64,000 bases of DNA from Pseudocolwellia sp048296855. GTDB taxonomy: Bacteria > Pseudomonadota > Gammaproteobacteria > Enterobacterales > Alteromonadaceae. The translations under genes and the position numbers were made by a program. The DNA lies in assembly GCA_048296855.1 (NCBI GenBank), contig CP182631.1. One strand, given 5' to 3'. Of this stretch, positions 42,986 to 52,199 are shown piece by piece. Numbering within the stretch: the first letter of the stretch is position 1; every line of letters begins with the position of its first letter. The notes below the pieces were generated by a model. The model was not told the origin of the DNA. It did not search any database and saw only the letters and a program-made list of their open reading frames with translations.

Positions 42986-44254
42986 TTGAATCGTTTATTT
43001 ATTAACTTGTACGTTGTTATTATTTGTGGATTGTTAGCCATTAACTTTGTGACTGAACAGTTATGGTTATTTTATGCGAATGAAAGCGACGAAATTGTTA
43101 ACTCACAACACTTTATTGAGTTATTACCTCAATTTATTTCTCCTTCAGAACGTGACATTCAATTAGTTTCATCATCATTAAAAGTTCCAGTGAGTGTTAT
43201 TTCTATTTCAGATGTAGCATGGTTAGACGACCAACTTAACCAGTTAAACTTAGGGCGTTCGGTTGCTCAATACAATGAGCAAGACGATGTTGTATTTTAT
43301 GTAAAAGTAGCTAATGAAGAGCGTTTGTATCAAATAGGGCCATTTGTTAATCATCAAATATCATCTGCGAATGTATATATAAAATGGGTTATTCTTGCGT
43401 TTTCTTATCTGCTTTTAGCGGGGGTTGTTGCTATTTGGATAAAGCCTTTATGGCGAGATTTACATCAGCTAAATCAAATGGCCGCTACTATTGCTGACGG
43501 TGAACATGAGGTTAAGCTAGTTACCCATTCAATATCACCTATTAATCATGTTGTTGTCACTTTTCATCAAATGGCTCATCGTATTAAACGACTTCTTTCT
43601 GATCAAAAACACCTTGTGAATGCCGTTTCTCACGAACTACGAACGCCTTTGTCGAGGTTAAGGTTTGCTTTAGCTTTATTGCCTGCTGAAGACAAATTAG
43701 CGGTTAAAGAGATGGAAAAAGATATTAAAGAAATAGAAACGCTTATAGATGAAATGTTAGGTTACGCTCGGCTTGAAAATGTAAATCAACAAATTGAAAA
43801 GTCATCAGTAGACTTATCTACATTAGTTAATCAGCAGTTAAGTAAGTTAGTTTTTGTTCGCCCACTCAATATCAGTAAAAATATTCCTACTTCACTTTTA
43901 TATGTATGCAATGCCAAACTCATTGAGCGAGTTATCCAAAACTTATTAGTGAATGCGACGCGATATGCTAACAACACTATAAATATCTCATTAGAAACTG
44001 ATACTACAAAGTTAAATTTAGTCATTGAAGATGATGGTGTAGGCATTGCTGAAAATGAAGCAAGTAAAGTATTTAAACCTTTTTATCGACTTGAATCTCT
44101 CAGTGATAATAGTGAGACCAGTTCAGGTGCTGGATTTGGTTTAGGGCTAGCCATAGTGAAAAGAATTTGTGACTGGCACTTGGCTACATGTAAGGTAGAA
44201 AGGTCTTCTTTAGGCGGCTGTAAATTTATTTTATCTTTTCCGTATCATCAATAG
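42986..44254 (+). CDS. Sensor histidine kinase (RstB-like)
   Basis: 422 residues starting at TTG 42986. Membrane helices at about 5-25 and 133-155 enclose a ~105-residue periplasmic sensor domain. A HAMP region with LWRDLHQLNQMAATIADGEH follows, then the H box NAVSHELRTPLSRLRFALAL with the phospho-His, and the ATPase domain with NLLVNATRYANN, EDDGVGI and GFGLGLAIVKRI. The layout and H box resemble RstB. It is the last gene of the mipA operon; the signal is unknown. Confidence 0.93.
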   Translation: MNRLFINLYVVIICGLLAINFVTEQLWLFYANESDEIVNSQHFIELLPQFISPSERDIQLVSSSLKVPVSVISISDVAWLDDQLNQLNLGRSVAQYNEQDDVVFYVKVANEERLYQIGPFVNHQISSANVYIKWVILAFSYLLLAGVVAIWIKPLWRDLHQLNQMAATIADGEHEVKLVTHSISPINHVVVTFHQMAHRIKRLLSDQKHLVNAVSHELRTPLSRLRFALALLPAEDKLAVKEMEKDIKEIETLIDEMLGYARLENVNQQIEKSSVDLSTLVNQQLSKLVFVRPLNISKNIPTSLLYVCNAKLIERVIQNLLVNATRYANNTINISLETDTTKLNLVIEDDGVGIAENEASKVFKPFYRLESLSDNSETSSGAGFGLGLAIVKRICDWHLATCKVERSSLGGCKFILSFPYHQ

Positions 44255-44397
44255 CGGTATATTTACGCGTAAATCATTAAAAACTCCTATTTTTACTACA
44301 TTTTTTCATCGTAATTGTGTAGAATCGGTCTCCATTTTATTAATCAAATTAGTCTACCCAAAGCCTTAACTTTTCAGTAGGGTGCTTAGAGGAAATC

Positions 44398-45378
44398 ATG
44401 AATTTAGACGATATTATCTTGCAGGCAGAACAAGCAATAGCTGCTGCTACCGATCCTGCTGCACTTGATCAAGTACGTGTTAACTTTTTAGGTAAAAAAG
44501 GTTTATTTACAGAGCAAATGAAAGGGCTTAGTAAATTACCAAAAGAAGAAAAACCTAAAGCAGGGCAAGTAATTAACATAGCTAAACAGCACGTTCAAAA
44601 ATTACTAACTGAGCGTGGTGAATTATTACGTGCTGAAGTGATTAAACAAAAGCTAGCGGCTGAATCTATAGATGTAACATTACCTGGTCGTGGAAACGAG
44701 TTAGGTGGTTTGCATCCTGTTACTCGCACTATCGAACGTATTGAAAGCTTTTTCGGTGACTTAGGTTTTTCTGTTAAAGAAGGTCCTGAAGTAGAAGATG
44801 ATTTTCATAACTTTGATGCGTTAAATATTCCTGAGCATCATCCAGCAAGACAAGATCACGATACTTTCTATTTTAATCCTAAGCTTGTGTTACGTACGCA
44901 AACTTCAGGTGTACAAATTCGTACAATGGAAAAAGAAGCGCCACCATTAAGAATTATTTCTCCGGGTAAAGTATACCGTAACGATTACGATCAAACACAT
45001 ACACCTATGTTCCATCAGGTTGAAGGTTTGATGGTAGATAAAGACGTTAGCTTTACTCATCTTAAAGGTATTTTGCACGACTTCTTACATCACTTTTTTG
45101 AAGAAGAAGTTGAAATACGTTTCCGCCCATCTTATTTCCCATTTACAGAACCTTCAGCAGAAGTTGATATTATGGGTAAGAACGGTAAATGGTTAGAAGT
45201 ATTAGGCTGTGGCATGGTTCATCCTAATGTATTGAAATCAGCCGGTATCGACCCAGAAGTATACACAGGCTTTGCCTTTGGTATGGGCGTAGAGCGTTTA
45301 ACTATGCTTCGCTATGGTGTGAATGACTTACGCTCATTCTTTGAAAACGATCTTCGCTTCTTAAAACAGTTCAAGTAG
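44398..45378 (+). CDS. pheS: Phenylalanyl-tRNA synthetase, alpha subunit
   Basis: 326 residues, as in E. coli. It has an N-terminal coiled coil (about 1-85), then the class II catalytic core with HPVTRTIERIESFFGDLGF, GPEVEDDFHNFDALNIPEHH, DTFYF, RTQTSGVQIRTM and GFAFGMGVERLTMLRYG (motif 3). It joins PheT in an alpha2-beta2 enzyme. It has a GAGG Shine-Dalgarno. pheT follows 11 bp later. No phenylalanine leader peptide was recognised upstream. Confidence 0.98.
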   Translation: MNLDDIILQAEQAIAAATDPAALDQVRVNFLGKKGLFTEQMKGLSKLPKEEKPKAGQVINIAKQHVQKLLTERGELLRAEVIKQKLAAESIDVTLPGRGNELGGLHPVTRTIERIESFFGDLGFSVKEGPEVEDDFHNFDALNIPEHHPARQDHDTFYFNPKLVLRTQTSGVQIRTMEKEAPPLRIISPGKVYRNDYDQTHTPMFHQVEGLMVDKDVSFTHLKGILHDFLHHFFEEEVEIRFRPSYFPFTEPSAEVDIMGKNGKWLEVLGCGMVHPNVLKSAGIDPEVYTGFAFGMGVERLTMLRYGVNDLRSFFENDLRFLKQFK

Positions 45379-45389
45379 GAAAGCCAACA

Positions 45390-47789
45390 ATGAAATTTAG
45401 TGAATCATGGTTAAGAGAGTGGGTTAATCCTGCTTTATCTTCAGATGAGTTGTCTCATCAAATTACAATGGCTGGCTTAGAAGTTGATGCTGTTGATCCT
45501 GTTGCAGGTGAATTTACCGGTGTTTTAATCGGTGAAGTGGTTGAATGTGGGCCTCACCCCGATGCAGATAAATTACAAGTAACAAAAATTAATTTAGGAC
45601 CAGATTTCAACGACGGTGAGTTAGTTGATATTGTTTGTGGTGCTAAAAATTGTCGTTTAGGGCTTAAAGTTGCTGTAGCCACTGTTGGCGCAGTTTTACC
45701 TGGCGACTTTAAAATTAAAAAAGCTAAATTACGTGGTGTACCTTCTCACGGTATGTTGTGTAGCGAATCAGAAATTGGTTTAGCTGATAGTTCTGACGGT
45801 ATTCTTGAATTAGCGCAAGATGCACCATTAGGACTGTGTGTTCGTGAATATCTTGATTTAAATGACGTAACTATTGACGTTGACTTAACGGCTAACCGCG
45901 GTGATTGTTTAGGCCTTAAAGGTTTAGCACGTGAAGTTGGTGTATTAAATGGTTTAGCGGTTACTGAACCTGCTATTAATGATGTAGCGGCTACGATCAC
46001 TGACGAGTTGACTATTACATTGTCAGCTGAAAAAGCCTGTCCGCGTTATTTAGGTCGTGTGATTAAAAATATTGACGTAACAGCTCAATCTCCTTTATGG
46101 ATGGTAGAAAAATTAAGACGTTGTGGTATTCGCTCAATCGATCCAGTAGTTGATGTAACAAACTACGTGTTATTAGAGCAAGGTCACCCAATGCACGCGT
46201 TTGATTTAGATAAAATCGAAGGTGGCATTAACGTACGTTTCGCTAATAAAGAAGAGAAATTAACCTTATTAGATGAAAATGAAGTGACGCTTTCAACAGA
46301 AACTTTAGTTATTGCAGATGACAACAAAGCATTAGCAATGGCTGGTATTTTTGGTGGCTTAAACTCAGGAGTTACTACTGAATCTAAAAACATCTTTTTA
46401 GAAAGTGCTTTTTTTAGCCCATTAGCTATTTTAGGTAAAGCTCGTCAGTATGGTTTACATACAGATGCTTCTCATCGTTACGAGCGTGGTGTAGACCCAC
46501 AGTTACAACTTGATGCAATGAACCGTGCAACTGAATTACTGCTTGAAATTGTTGGTGGTGAAGCAGGTCCTATCACTGAAGCTAAGTCTGAAGAAAATAT
46601 TCCTCAAGAAAAACAAATTAGCCTGCGTAGAGTTAAATTAGATTCTCGAATTGGTCATCATATTGCTGATGAACAAGTTGCTGACATCCTGACGCGTTTA
46701 GGTTTCACTATTTCGTTTGCAAACGACGTATGGCAAGTAACGGTTCCTGCATATCGTTTTGATATTAAAATCGAAGTAGATTTAATTGAAGAAGTTGCTC
46801 GTATATTTGGTTACAACAACATACCGAATGTTTCGCCTAAAGCAACATTAAGTATGTGTGCAAATAAAGAAGCAAATTTAAGTGTAAGCAAATTACGTAA
46901 CGCTTTAGTTAACCGTGGTTATCAAGAAGCTATAACTTACAGTTTTGTTGATCCTAAAGTTCAAGCCTTATTACATCCTGATCAAGAAGTGATGACATTG
47001 CCTCATCCTATCTCTTCAGAAATGTCAGTAATGCGCCTAAGTTTATGGACAGGGCTATTACAATCAGTTGCTTATAACCAAAACCGTCAACAAAACAGAC
47101 TACGTTTATTTGAAACAGGTTTACGTTTTGTTCCTGACGAGTCTGCTGAAAACGGTGTAAGACAAGACAACATGCTTGCCGGTGTTATTACAGGGCAACG
47201 TAATGAAGAACATTGGGATATGGAAAAAGCTGCAACAGACTTTTACGATATAAAAGCTGATGTTGAAGCACTTCTTTCATTAACAGCTGATGCTTCTGCT
47301 TATGAATTTTCAAAAGCAGAAGTGAGTGCATTACACCCTGGTCAAACGGCTGGTATTTATCGTAATGGTGCTATTGTTGGTTATGTTGGTACCTTACATC
47401 CTGAATTAGAACGTAAATTAGGCTTAAACAGTAAAACATTAATTTTTGAACTATTATTATCTGAAATTTTAACTGCTAAAATTCCTGAAGCCGCTGCTAT
47501 ATCTCGCTTTCCGTCTAACCGACGTGACATCGCAGTAGTAGTAAAAGAAGATGTTGATGCAAAAAAAGTGTTACAACTTATTGAAAAGGTTGGCGGAAAT
47601 TATTTAATTGATCTAAACTTGTTCGATGTATACCGTGGTGAAAGCATAGAGCAAGGTTTTAAAAGCCTCGCGATAGCCATGATACTACAAGATGATGAGA
47701 AAACACTTGAAGAAAAAGACATTTCTGATGTTGTAAATCGAGTGGTAGATTCATTAAAAACTCAATTAAACGCATCACTGAGGGATTGA
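45390..47789 (+). CDS. pheT: Phenylalanyl-tRNA synthetase, beta subunit
   Basis: 799 residues. Domains in order: MKFSESWLREWVNP N-terminus, tRNA-binding OB fold (about 40-150, GPHPDADKLQVTKINLG), B3/B4 editing domain (LTANRGDCLGLKGLARE), B5 domain, the catalytic-like core, and a C-terminal FDX-ACB anticodon-binding domain (SRFPSNRRDIAVVVKEDVDA). It completes the PheRS enzyme with PheS and edits Tyr-tRNA-Phe. It is followed 3 bp later by ihfA, as in E. coli. Confidence 0.98.
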   Translation: MKFSESWLREWVNPALSSDELSHQITMAGLEVDAVDPVAGEFTGVLIGEVVECGPHPDADKLQVTKINLGPDFNDGELVDIVCGAKNCRLGLKVAVATVGAVLPGDFKIKKAKLRGVPSHGMLCSESEIGLADSSDGILELAQDAPLGLCVREYLDLNDVTIDVDLTANRGDCLGLKGLAREVGVLNGLAVTEPAINDVAATITDELTITLSAEKACPRYLGRVIKNIDVTAQSPLWMVEKLRRCGIRSIDPVVDVTNYVLLEQGHPMHAFDLDKIEGGINVRFANKEEKLTLLDENEVTLSTETLVIADDNKALAMAGIFGGLNSGVTTESKNIFLESAFFSPLAILGKARQYGLHTDASHRYERGVDPQLQLDAMNRATELLLEIVGGEAGPITEAKSEENIPQEKQISLRRVKLDSRIGHHIADEQVADILTRLGFTISFANDVWQVTVPAYRFDIKIEVDLIEEVARIFGYNNIPNVSPKATLSMCANKEANLSVSKLRNALVNRGYQEAITYSFVDPKVQALLHPDQEVMTLPHPISSEMSVMRLSLWTGLLQSVAYNQNRQQNRLRLFETGLRFVPDESAENGVRQDNMLAGVITGQRNEEHWDMEKAATDFYDIKADVEALLSLTADASAYEFSKAEVSALHPGQTAGIYRNGAIVGYVGTLHPELERKLGLNSKTLIFELLLSEILTAKIPEAAAISRFPSNRRDIAVVVKEDVDAKKVLQLIEKVGGNYLIDLNLFDVYRGESIEQGFKSLAIAMILQDDEKTLEEKDISDVVNRVVDSLKTQLNASLRD

Positions 47790-47792
47790 GCA

Positions 47793-48083
47793 ATGGCGCT
47801 TACCAAAGCAGAAGTAGCAGAACATTTGTATGAAAAGGTCGGTCTTAGCAAACGCGACGCAAAAGATATGGTTGAAATATTTTTTGAAGAAATACGTGAG
47901 ACGTTAGAAAGCGGTGAGCAGGTCAAACTTTCGGGATTTGGAAATTTTGATCTGCGTGTTAAAAGCGAACGTCCGGGTAGAAACCCTAAAACTGGCGAAG
48001 ATATTCCTATCTCTGCGCGTAAGGTAGTTACGTTCAGACCGGGTCAAAAGCTTAAAAGTCGTGTTGAAGACGGTAACGGATAA
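47793..48083 (+). CDS. ihfA: Integration host factor, alpha subunit
   Basis: 96 residues. It is a DNA-bending HU/IHF-family protein: MALTKAEVAEHLYEKVGLSK at the start, GEQVKLSGFGNFDLRVK, and the DNA-intercalating arm RPGRNPKTGEDIPISARKVV. It pairs with IHF-beta. It lies 3 bp after pheT, the conserved gammaproteobacterial order, and is followed by a terminator. Confidence 0.97.
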   Translation: MALTKAEVAEHLYEKVGLSKRDAKDMVEIFFEEIRETLESGEQVKLSGFGNFDLRVKSERPGRNPKTGEDIPISARKVVTFRPGQKLKSRVEDGNG

Positions 48084-48108
48084 GAAATTCGTTTTCATAT
48101 ACTTTTAT

Positions 48109-48136
48109 AAAAGGCTGCATTATTGCAGCCTTTTTT
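48109..48136 (+). terminator. Terminator of pheS-pheT-ihfA
   Basis: AAAAGGCTGCA and TGCAGCC with a TTTTTT tail form a standard intrinsic terminator around a short TTAT loop, 25 bp after the ihfA stop. Confidence 0.93.
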
Positions 48137-48349
48137 ATTGCCTATTATTTGAAGTTTTTCTATAAATATTACTTCTCTGTAAATAATTCATAAGGTATTT
48201 TGTTATACCTTATCTTTATTGGTCGTGTAATTTACTTTACAGTGAGTTTTATTGAAAATTTGTACTACCCCGATACGTAAAATCTAGTATTATTTGAAGC
48301 AAAAAAGCGCTAAATGTGCTTGTCGTCACTATAGATGTAAGGAAAAAGT

Positions 48350-48802
48350 ATGTTTAGTCTTAAAATTAATGGTGAATCTGTGGAAGTTGATGCTGAACCT
48401 GAAACATCGTTGCTTTGGGTTTTGCGTGAACATCTTGGTTTAACTGGAACTAAGTTTGGCTGTGGTGCTGGTGTGTGTGGTGCCTGTACAGTGCATATTA
48501 ATGGGAAAGCGAGTGTTGCATGCCAATTAAAGGCTATAGATCTTAGCAAAGCCGAAATCACTACAATTGAAGGCTTGTCTGAAGATGGTACTCATCCACT
48601 ACAACTTGCTTGGATGGAAGAACAAACACCTCAGTGTGGTTATTGTCAATCAGGCCAGATAATGCGTGCAGCCGCTTTACTTACCGAAAAACCAAACCCA
48701 TCTCGTATAGAAATAGTGGACGGTATGTCGAGCAATATTTGCCGATGTGCAACTTATCCACGAATTATCCGTGCCATTCAACGCGCATCGAAAGAGGTAT
48801 AA
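48350..48802 (+). CDS. (2Fe-2S) subunit of a molybdenum hydroxylase (IorA-like)
   Basis: 150 residues, two [2Fe-2S] domains. The plant-type ferredoxin domain has FGCGAGVCGACTVHINGKA, and the helical domain has QCGYCQSGQIMRAA and NICRCATYPRIIRAI. This is the small subunit of two-component xanthine-dehydrogenase-family enzymes such as isoquinoline 1-oxidoreductase or aldehyde dehydrogenases. The large subunit starts 3 bp downstream. Confidence 0.92.
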   Translation: MFSLKINGESVEVDAEPETSLLWVLREHLGLTGTKFGCGAGVCGACTVHINGKASVACQLKAIDLSKAEITTIEGLSEDGTHPLQLAWMEEQTPQCGYCQSGQIMRAAALLTEKPNPSRIEIVDGMSSNICRCATYPRIIRAIQRASKEV

Positions 48803-48805
48803 ATC

Positions 48806-50995
48806 ATGACGGATACTATGAATCTTTCACGTCGTCAATTTTTAATTGGTACAAGTGTTACAGCCTTTGCAATGTTAAGTACGGGCGCAATAGCCATTTT
48901 GAACGAAGATCCGCTTTCTAAAAATGAATCAAACCTTAAAGATCTTGATGCTTGGATCTCGATAAGCTCTGATAATCAAATCACCATTCGGTTTGCATCA
49001 ACTGAAATGGGGCAAGGGGTTATGACCTCACAGCCAATGATCGTGGCGGAAGAGTTAGATGCTGATTGGTCAAAGGTGAGAGCAGAACAAATCAATCAAG
49101 GACCGTTAGAGACATACGGAAACAAAGAGTTAGGTGGCTTATTGTTTACAGCAGGCAGTGCCTCTATTCAAGGCTACTTTACAAAGCTTCGTTTCGCGGG
49201 CGCAAAAGTTCGAAGAATTCTTATTTATTCTGCGGCAAAAAATTGGGGCGTTCCCGTAGAAGAATTGACAACTGAACAAAGTGAAGTGATGCACCATTCC
49301 TCTGGCCGGCGAGCAACATTTGGATCAATAGCAACAGGAGGTCATCTTGTTGTTGACGTTCCAGAGGTGACTGAAGAAGAGCTTAAACCACAAAAACAAT
49401 GGCGAATTATTGGTCACGATCAAGATCGTTTAGACATACCAGAAAAGACAAGAGGTGAAACTGTCTATTCTATAGATGTGCGTATTCCAGGGATGGTCTA
49501 TGCCTCTCAAGCTCTTGCTCCTGTAGAAGGTGAAACACCTATTACTGTTAATGCTGATAAAGCACGTAAAGTGAAAGGAGTAATTGATGTTGTTACATTA
49601 GATAACAGTGTTGCTGTTGTAGCTAACACACTTGAAAGCGCTATCGCTGCGAGAGATTTTTTATCAATTACTTGGTCTCAGTCATCGCGATTTAGAAAAG
49701 CCGATAGCGAACAGGAATTACTGGATTTACAAAACGCGGCTAATGACCTTTCAATTCCTGCAATGGCTTGGGAAAATAGAGGGGAAACTGTTGAAAAAAT
49801 TAAGCGTGACGCAAGTAATGTAATCAGCGCTACTTACGTTACAGAGCATGTTTATCATGCACAAATGGAGCCTCTTTGTGCTATTGCCGATGTTGATGAT
49901 GATGAAAAGGGGGCTGAGGTTTGGTTAGGCACACAAAGTCAAACTATGTCTATTGTTGCTGCAGCACAAGCTTTGCAAACAAAGCCTGAACGTATTCGTT
50001 TTCATGGTATGCAAATGGGGGGAGGATTCGGACGACGCACCTTTTTTGGAAGAGATCTACTTAAAGATGCCGTATATATTTCACGCGCTGTTAAAAAACC
50101 CGTTAAGCTTATATGGACACGAGAAGATGATGTGAAAAACGCATGGTTGCGACCTGCAACTGCACATCATATGTCGGCAAGTATTAATGAAAATGGTGAT
50201 GTTGAAGCATTTCGACACAGAGTTGCTAGCCCTTCAATATTTCAATTCGTTTTACCGCAACGCTGGAAAAAGGATGAGCCTGATGCATTAGTGATGGAAG
50301 GTACTGAAAGCTCTGATTATGATATCCCTAACTTTTTGGCTGAAACTGTTCGTTTAGAGCGCAAGTCTCGTCTTTCAGCATGGCGAGGGATAGGTTGGGG
50401 AGTAAACAGTTATGCACGGGAGTGTTTTATTGATGAACTGGCCAGTAAAGCAGGTAAAAATCCAGCAGATTTTCGTCGGAGATTGTTAAGGAAAAGCCCA
50501 CGAGGCTTAGGCGTATTAGAAGAGGTTATCAAAATATCTAACTTTGGTAATGCGCCAGAAGGGCGAGCCCATGGTTTATCATTTGCAGGATACAAAAACA
50601 CATTTGGAGCAGGGGTAGCTGAAGTGTCGGTTGATCCAAAAACAAAAAAGGTAAAAGTTCATAAGTTTTGGGCGGCAGTTGATCCTGGCATTGTGATACA
50701 TCCAGAGAATTATATTGCACAGACGGAAGGGGGAATTTTATTTGGTCTTTCCGGGTTAATGCGTGAACGTATCAGTTTTAAGAAAGGTGAAATAGAGCAG
50801 AATAATTTTTACGATTACGAGTTAATGCGTATGAACAATGTGCCTGAATTAGAAGTGAGCATAGTAGAATCGGGCGAAGCACCATCAGGTGGTGGTGAAA
50901 TTGGTGTACCTATGACCGGTGGAGCAGTTGCTAATGCAGTTAAAGCATTGACAGGAGTAAGTATTCAGCAAATGCCTTTTAATCAGTACCTGTGA
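48806..50995 (+). CDS. Molybdopterin-binding subunit of a molybdenum hydroxylase (IorB-like), Tat-exported
   Basis: 729 residues. The N-terminus LSRRQFLIGTSVTAFAML is a twin-arginine signal, so the complex works in the periplasm. Cofactor motifs are EMGQGVMTSQPMIVAEELDA, GMQMGGGFGRRTFF and, near the end, PSGGGEIGVPMTGGAVANAV with the catalytic Glu. It oxidises an aldehyde or N-heterocycle with its IorA-like partner; the substrate cannot be read. No cytochrome or XdhC-type maturation gene is adjacent. Confidence 0.9.
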   Translation: MTDTMNLSRRQFLIGTSVTAFAMLSTGAIAILNEDPLSKNESNLKDLDAWISISSDNQITIRFASTEMGQGVMTSQPMIVAEELDADWSKVRAEQINQGPLETYGNKELGGLLFTAGSASIQGYFTKLRFAGAKVRRILIYSAAKNWGVPVEELTTEQSEVMHHSSGRRATFGSIATGGHLVVDVPEVTEEELKPQKQWRIIGHDQDRLDIPEKTRGETVYSIDVRIPGMVYASQALAPVEGETPITVNADKARKVKGVIDVVTLDNSVAVVANTLESAIAARDFLSITWSQSSRFRKADSEQELLDLQNAANDLSIPAMAWENRGETVEKIKRDASNVISATYVTEHVYHAQMEPLCAIADVDDDEKGAEVWLGTQSQTMSIVAAAQALQTKPERIRFHGMQMGGGFGRRTFFGRDLLKDAVYISRAVKKPVKLIWTREDDVKNAWLRPATAHHMSASINENGDVEAFRHRVASPSIFQFVLPQRWKKDEPDALVMEGTESSDYDIPNFLAETVRLERKSRLSAWRGIGWGVNSYARECFIDELASKAGKNPADFRRRLLRKSPRGLGVLEEVIKISNFGNAPEGRAHGLSFAGYKNTFGAGVAEVSVDPKTKKVKVHKFWAAVDPGIVIHPENYIAQTEGGILFGLSGLMRERISFKKGEIEQNNFYDYELMRMNNVPELEVSIVESGEAPSGGGEIGVPMTGGAVANAVKALTGVSIQQMPFNQYL

Positions 50996-51300
50996 ATGAG
51001 AAGGAATATAGTGGGAGGTTGAAATCAATTATTTCTTGATGAAACTAAGTCACTATAAGATTAGTCGGGCTTTTAACCGTTTATACTATTCCGCTTCGTT
51101 ATACATTGGCGATAATGGCTATATTGTGCATAAATTATTTGAATCTCTTGATACAGTAAAGAGGCCTTAACTATTATTACATTCACTCTATAGTGTTTAA
51201 CTCCGGTGAATAAAGTTGAGGTTTGAGTAACTGACATTCTTAAAAATTGTTGTTGTATCAAGTACATACCAATTGGTACAACCTACTATCACTAAGCATA

Positions 51301-51358
51301 TATACCCGTTATCATTCAAGATGCTCTGAAATACGCATCTTGAATGGTAACGGGTATA
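51301..51358. repeat. 58-bp palindromic repeat, TATACCCGTTA family
   Basis: TATACCCGTTATCATTCAAG + ATGC on the left is the reverse complement of GCATCTTGAATGGTAACGGGTATA on the right with one mismatch, around a 10-nt loop. It is the most compact and best preserved copy of the repeat family in this window. The surrounding gap 50996-51455 holds no convincing gene. Confidence 0.8.
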
Positions 51359-51455
51359 GACAAATCGACGTCGTTTTTGATATTTATGATAAATGCTTAG
51401 TCATCTTTTTATTCTCATGGAGACTCATGATAGTTTCTGTTTGTATTAGCTAAAC

Positions 51456-52004
51456 CTATTTATCATTAATTACTTTTGAATATTTATTTGTTATTGAACG
51501 TATAAATATTATTGTATAGTTAATAACTATATGACTTGTTATAACAATGAATAGAGCAGATGCAACTCCTGTAGATAACGCAGGTAAACTTAATGGAATA
51601 GCTAACTGATATTGTTGAAATGTAGCTTGAACCATAGACTCATCAAATTCCGTAATAAAGTAATAAACTCGTTTAATGTAATCAGTTTCTTGTATATTAA
51701 ATAAATGCGCTTGTAAATCTGATGCTCGAGTTGATGTATTCATAATGATCTCACCGGTTTCTTTAATAGAAGGTTCGCTGTTTAGTAAATACTTCTCTAT
51801 CATCGTTTTTAAATTTCCGTCAAAATGACGGTTAGCAATTAGCTGGTATTCGTTTAATTGTAATAATGCTTCGTTTAAATGTCCTGATAGCCTTTGTGAA
51901 TACTGTTGAATAAATTCAGGAAATTGCACACCTACAATAAAAGTAAGAGTAAACAAACACCGATCAAAGAGTGTCGATAAAATTTTTAACATAGGTGTTC
52001 TCAT
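51456..52004 (-). CDS. DUF2937 family membrane protein
   Basis: 182 residues. An N-terminal hydrophobic segment (about 10-25) is followed by VQFPEFIQQYSQRLSGHLNE and a helical middle with QLNEYQLIANRHFDGNL, then a C-terminal membrane helix (about 135-160). This matches my recollection of DUF2937, inner-membrane proteins of unknown function with a periplasmic or cytoplasmic helical domain between two anchors. It is monocistronic, divergent from the ABC exporter. Confidence 0.75.
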   Translation of the reverse strand: MRTPMLKILSTLFDRCLFTLTFIVGVQFPEFIQQYSQRLSGHLNEALLQLNEYQLIANRHFDGNLKTMIEKYLLNSEPSIKETGEIIMNTSTRASDLQAHLFNIQETDYIKRVYYFITEFDESMVQATFQQYQLAIPLSLPALSTGVASALFIVITSHIVINYTIIFIRSITNKYSKVINDK

Positions 52005-52019
52005 CTTTAACTGATTAAA

Positions 52020-52034
52020 CCGAATTCAGGTTAA
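52020..52034. repeat. Short repeated motif CCGARTTCAGGTTAA, copy 1
   Basis: CCGAATTCAGGTTAA between the DUF2937 and ABC exporter genes. The near-identical CCGAGTTCAGGTTAA occurs at 53986-54000, just past the ABC gene, and CCGAGTTGAGGTTAA at 57294-57308. Probably ends or relics of a mobile repeat. Confidence 0.45.
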
Positions 52035-52199
52035 TTAAAAAGCTGGCTGATTTTTTAAGGTAATGTTCAATATTACTACTCAGCATAAAATGCTGTGCGG
52101 CAGTAGTAAAGCTTTCTCATACTAAACTCACAGTATCCCATTGTACTGAAAACTCAAACACTATATGGTTAGCCCATTATTTTTTAAGGTAAATTAAAT

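Noticed and set aside
48610..48921. Out-of-frame ORF bridging the two molybdenum-hydroxylase genes (also 49066-49275, 50410-50720)
   Set aside because: It overlaps two coding frames with clear cofactor motifs and has no features of its own.
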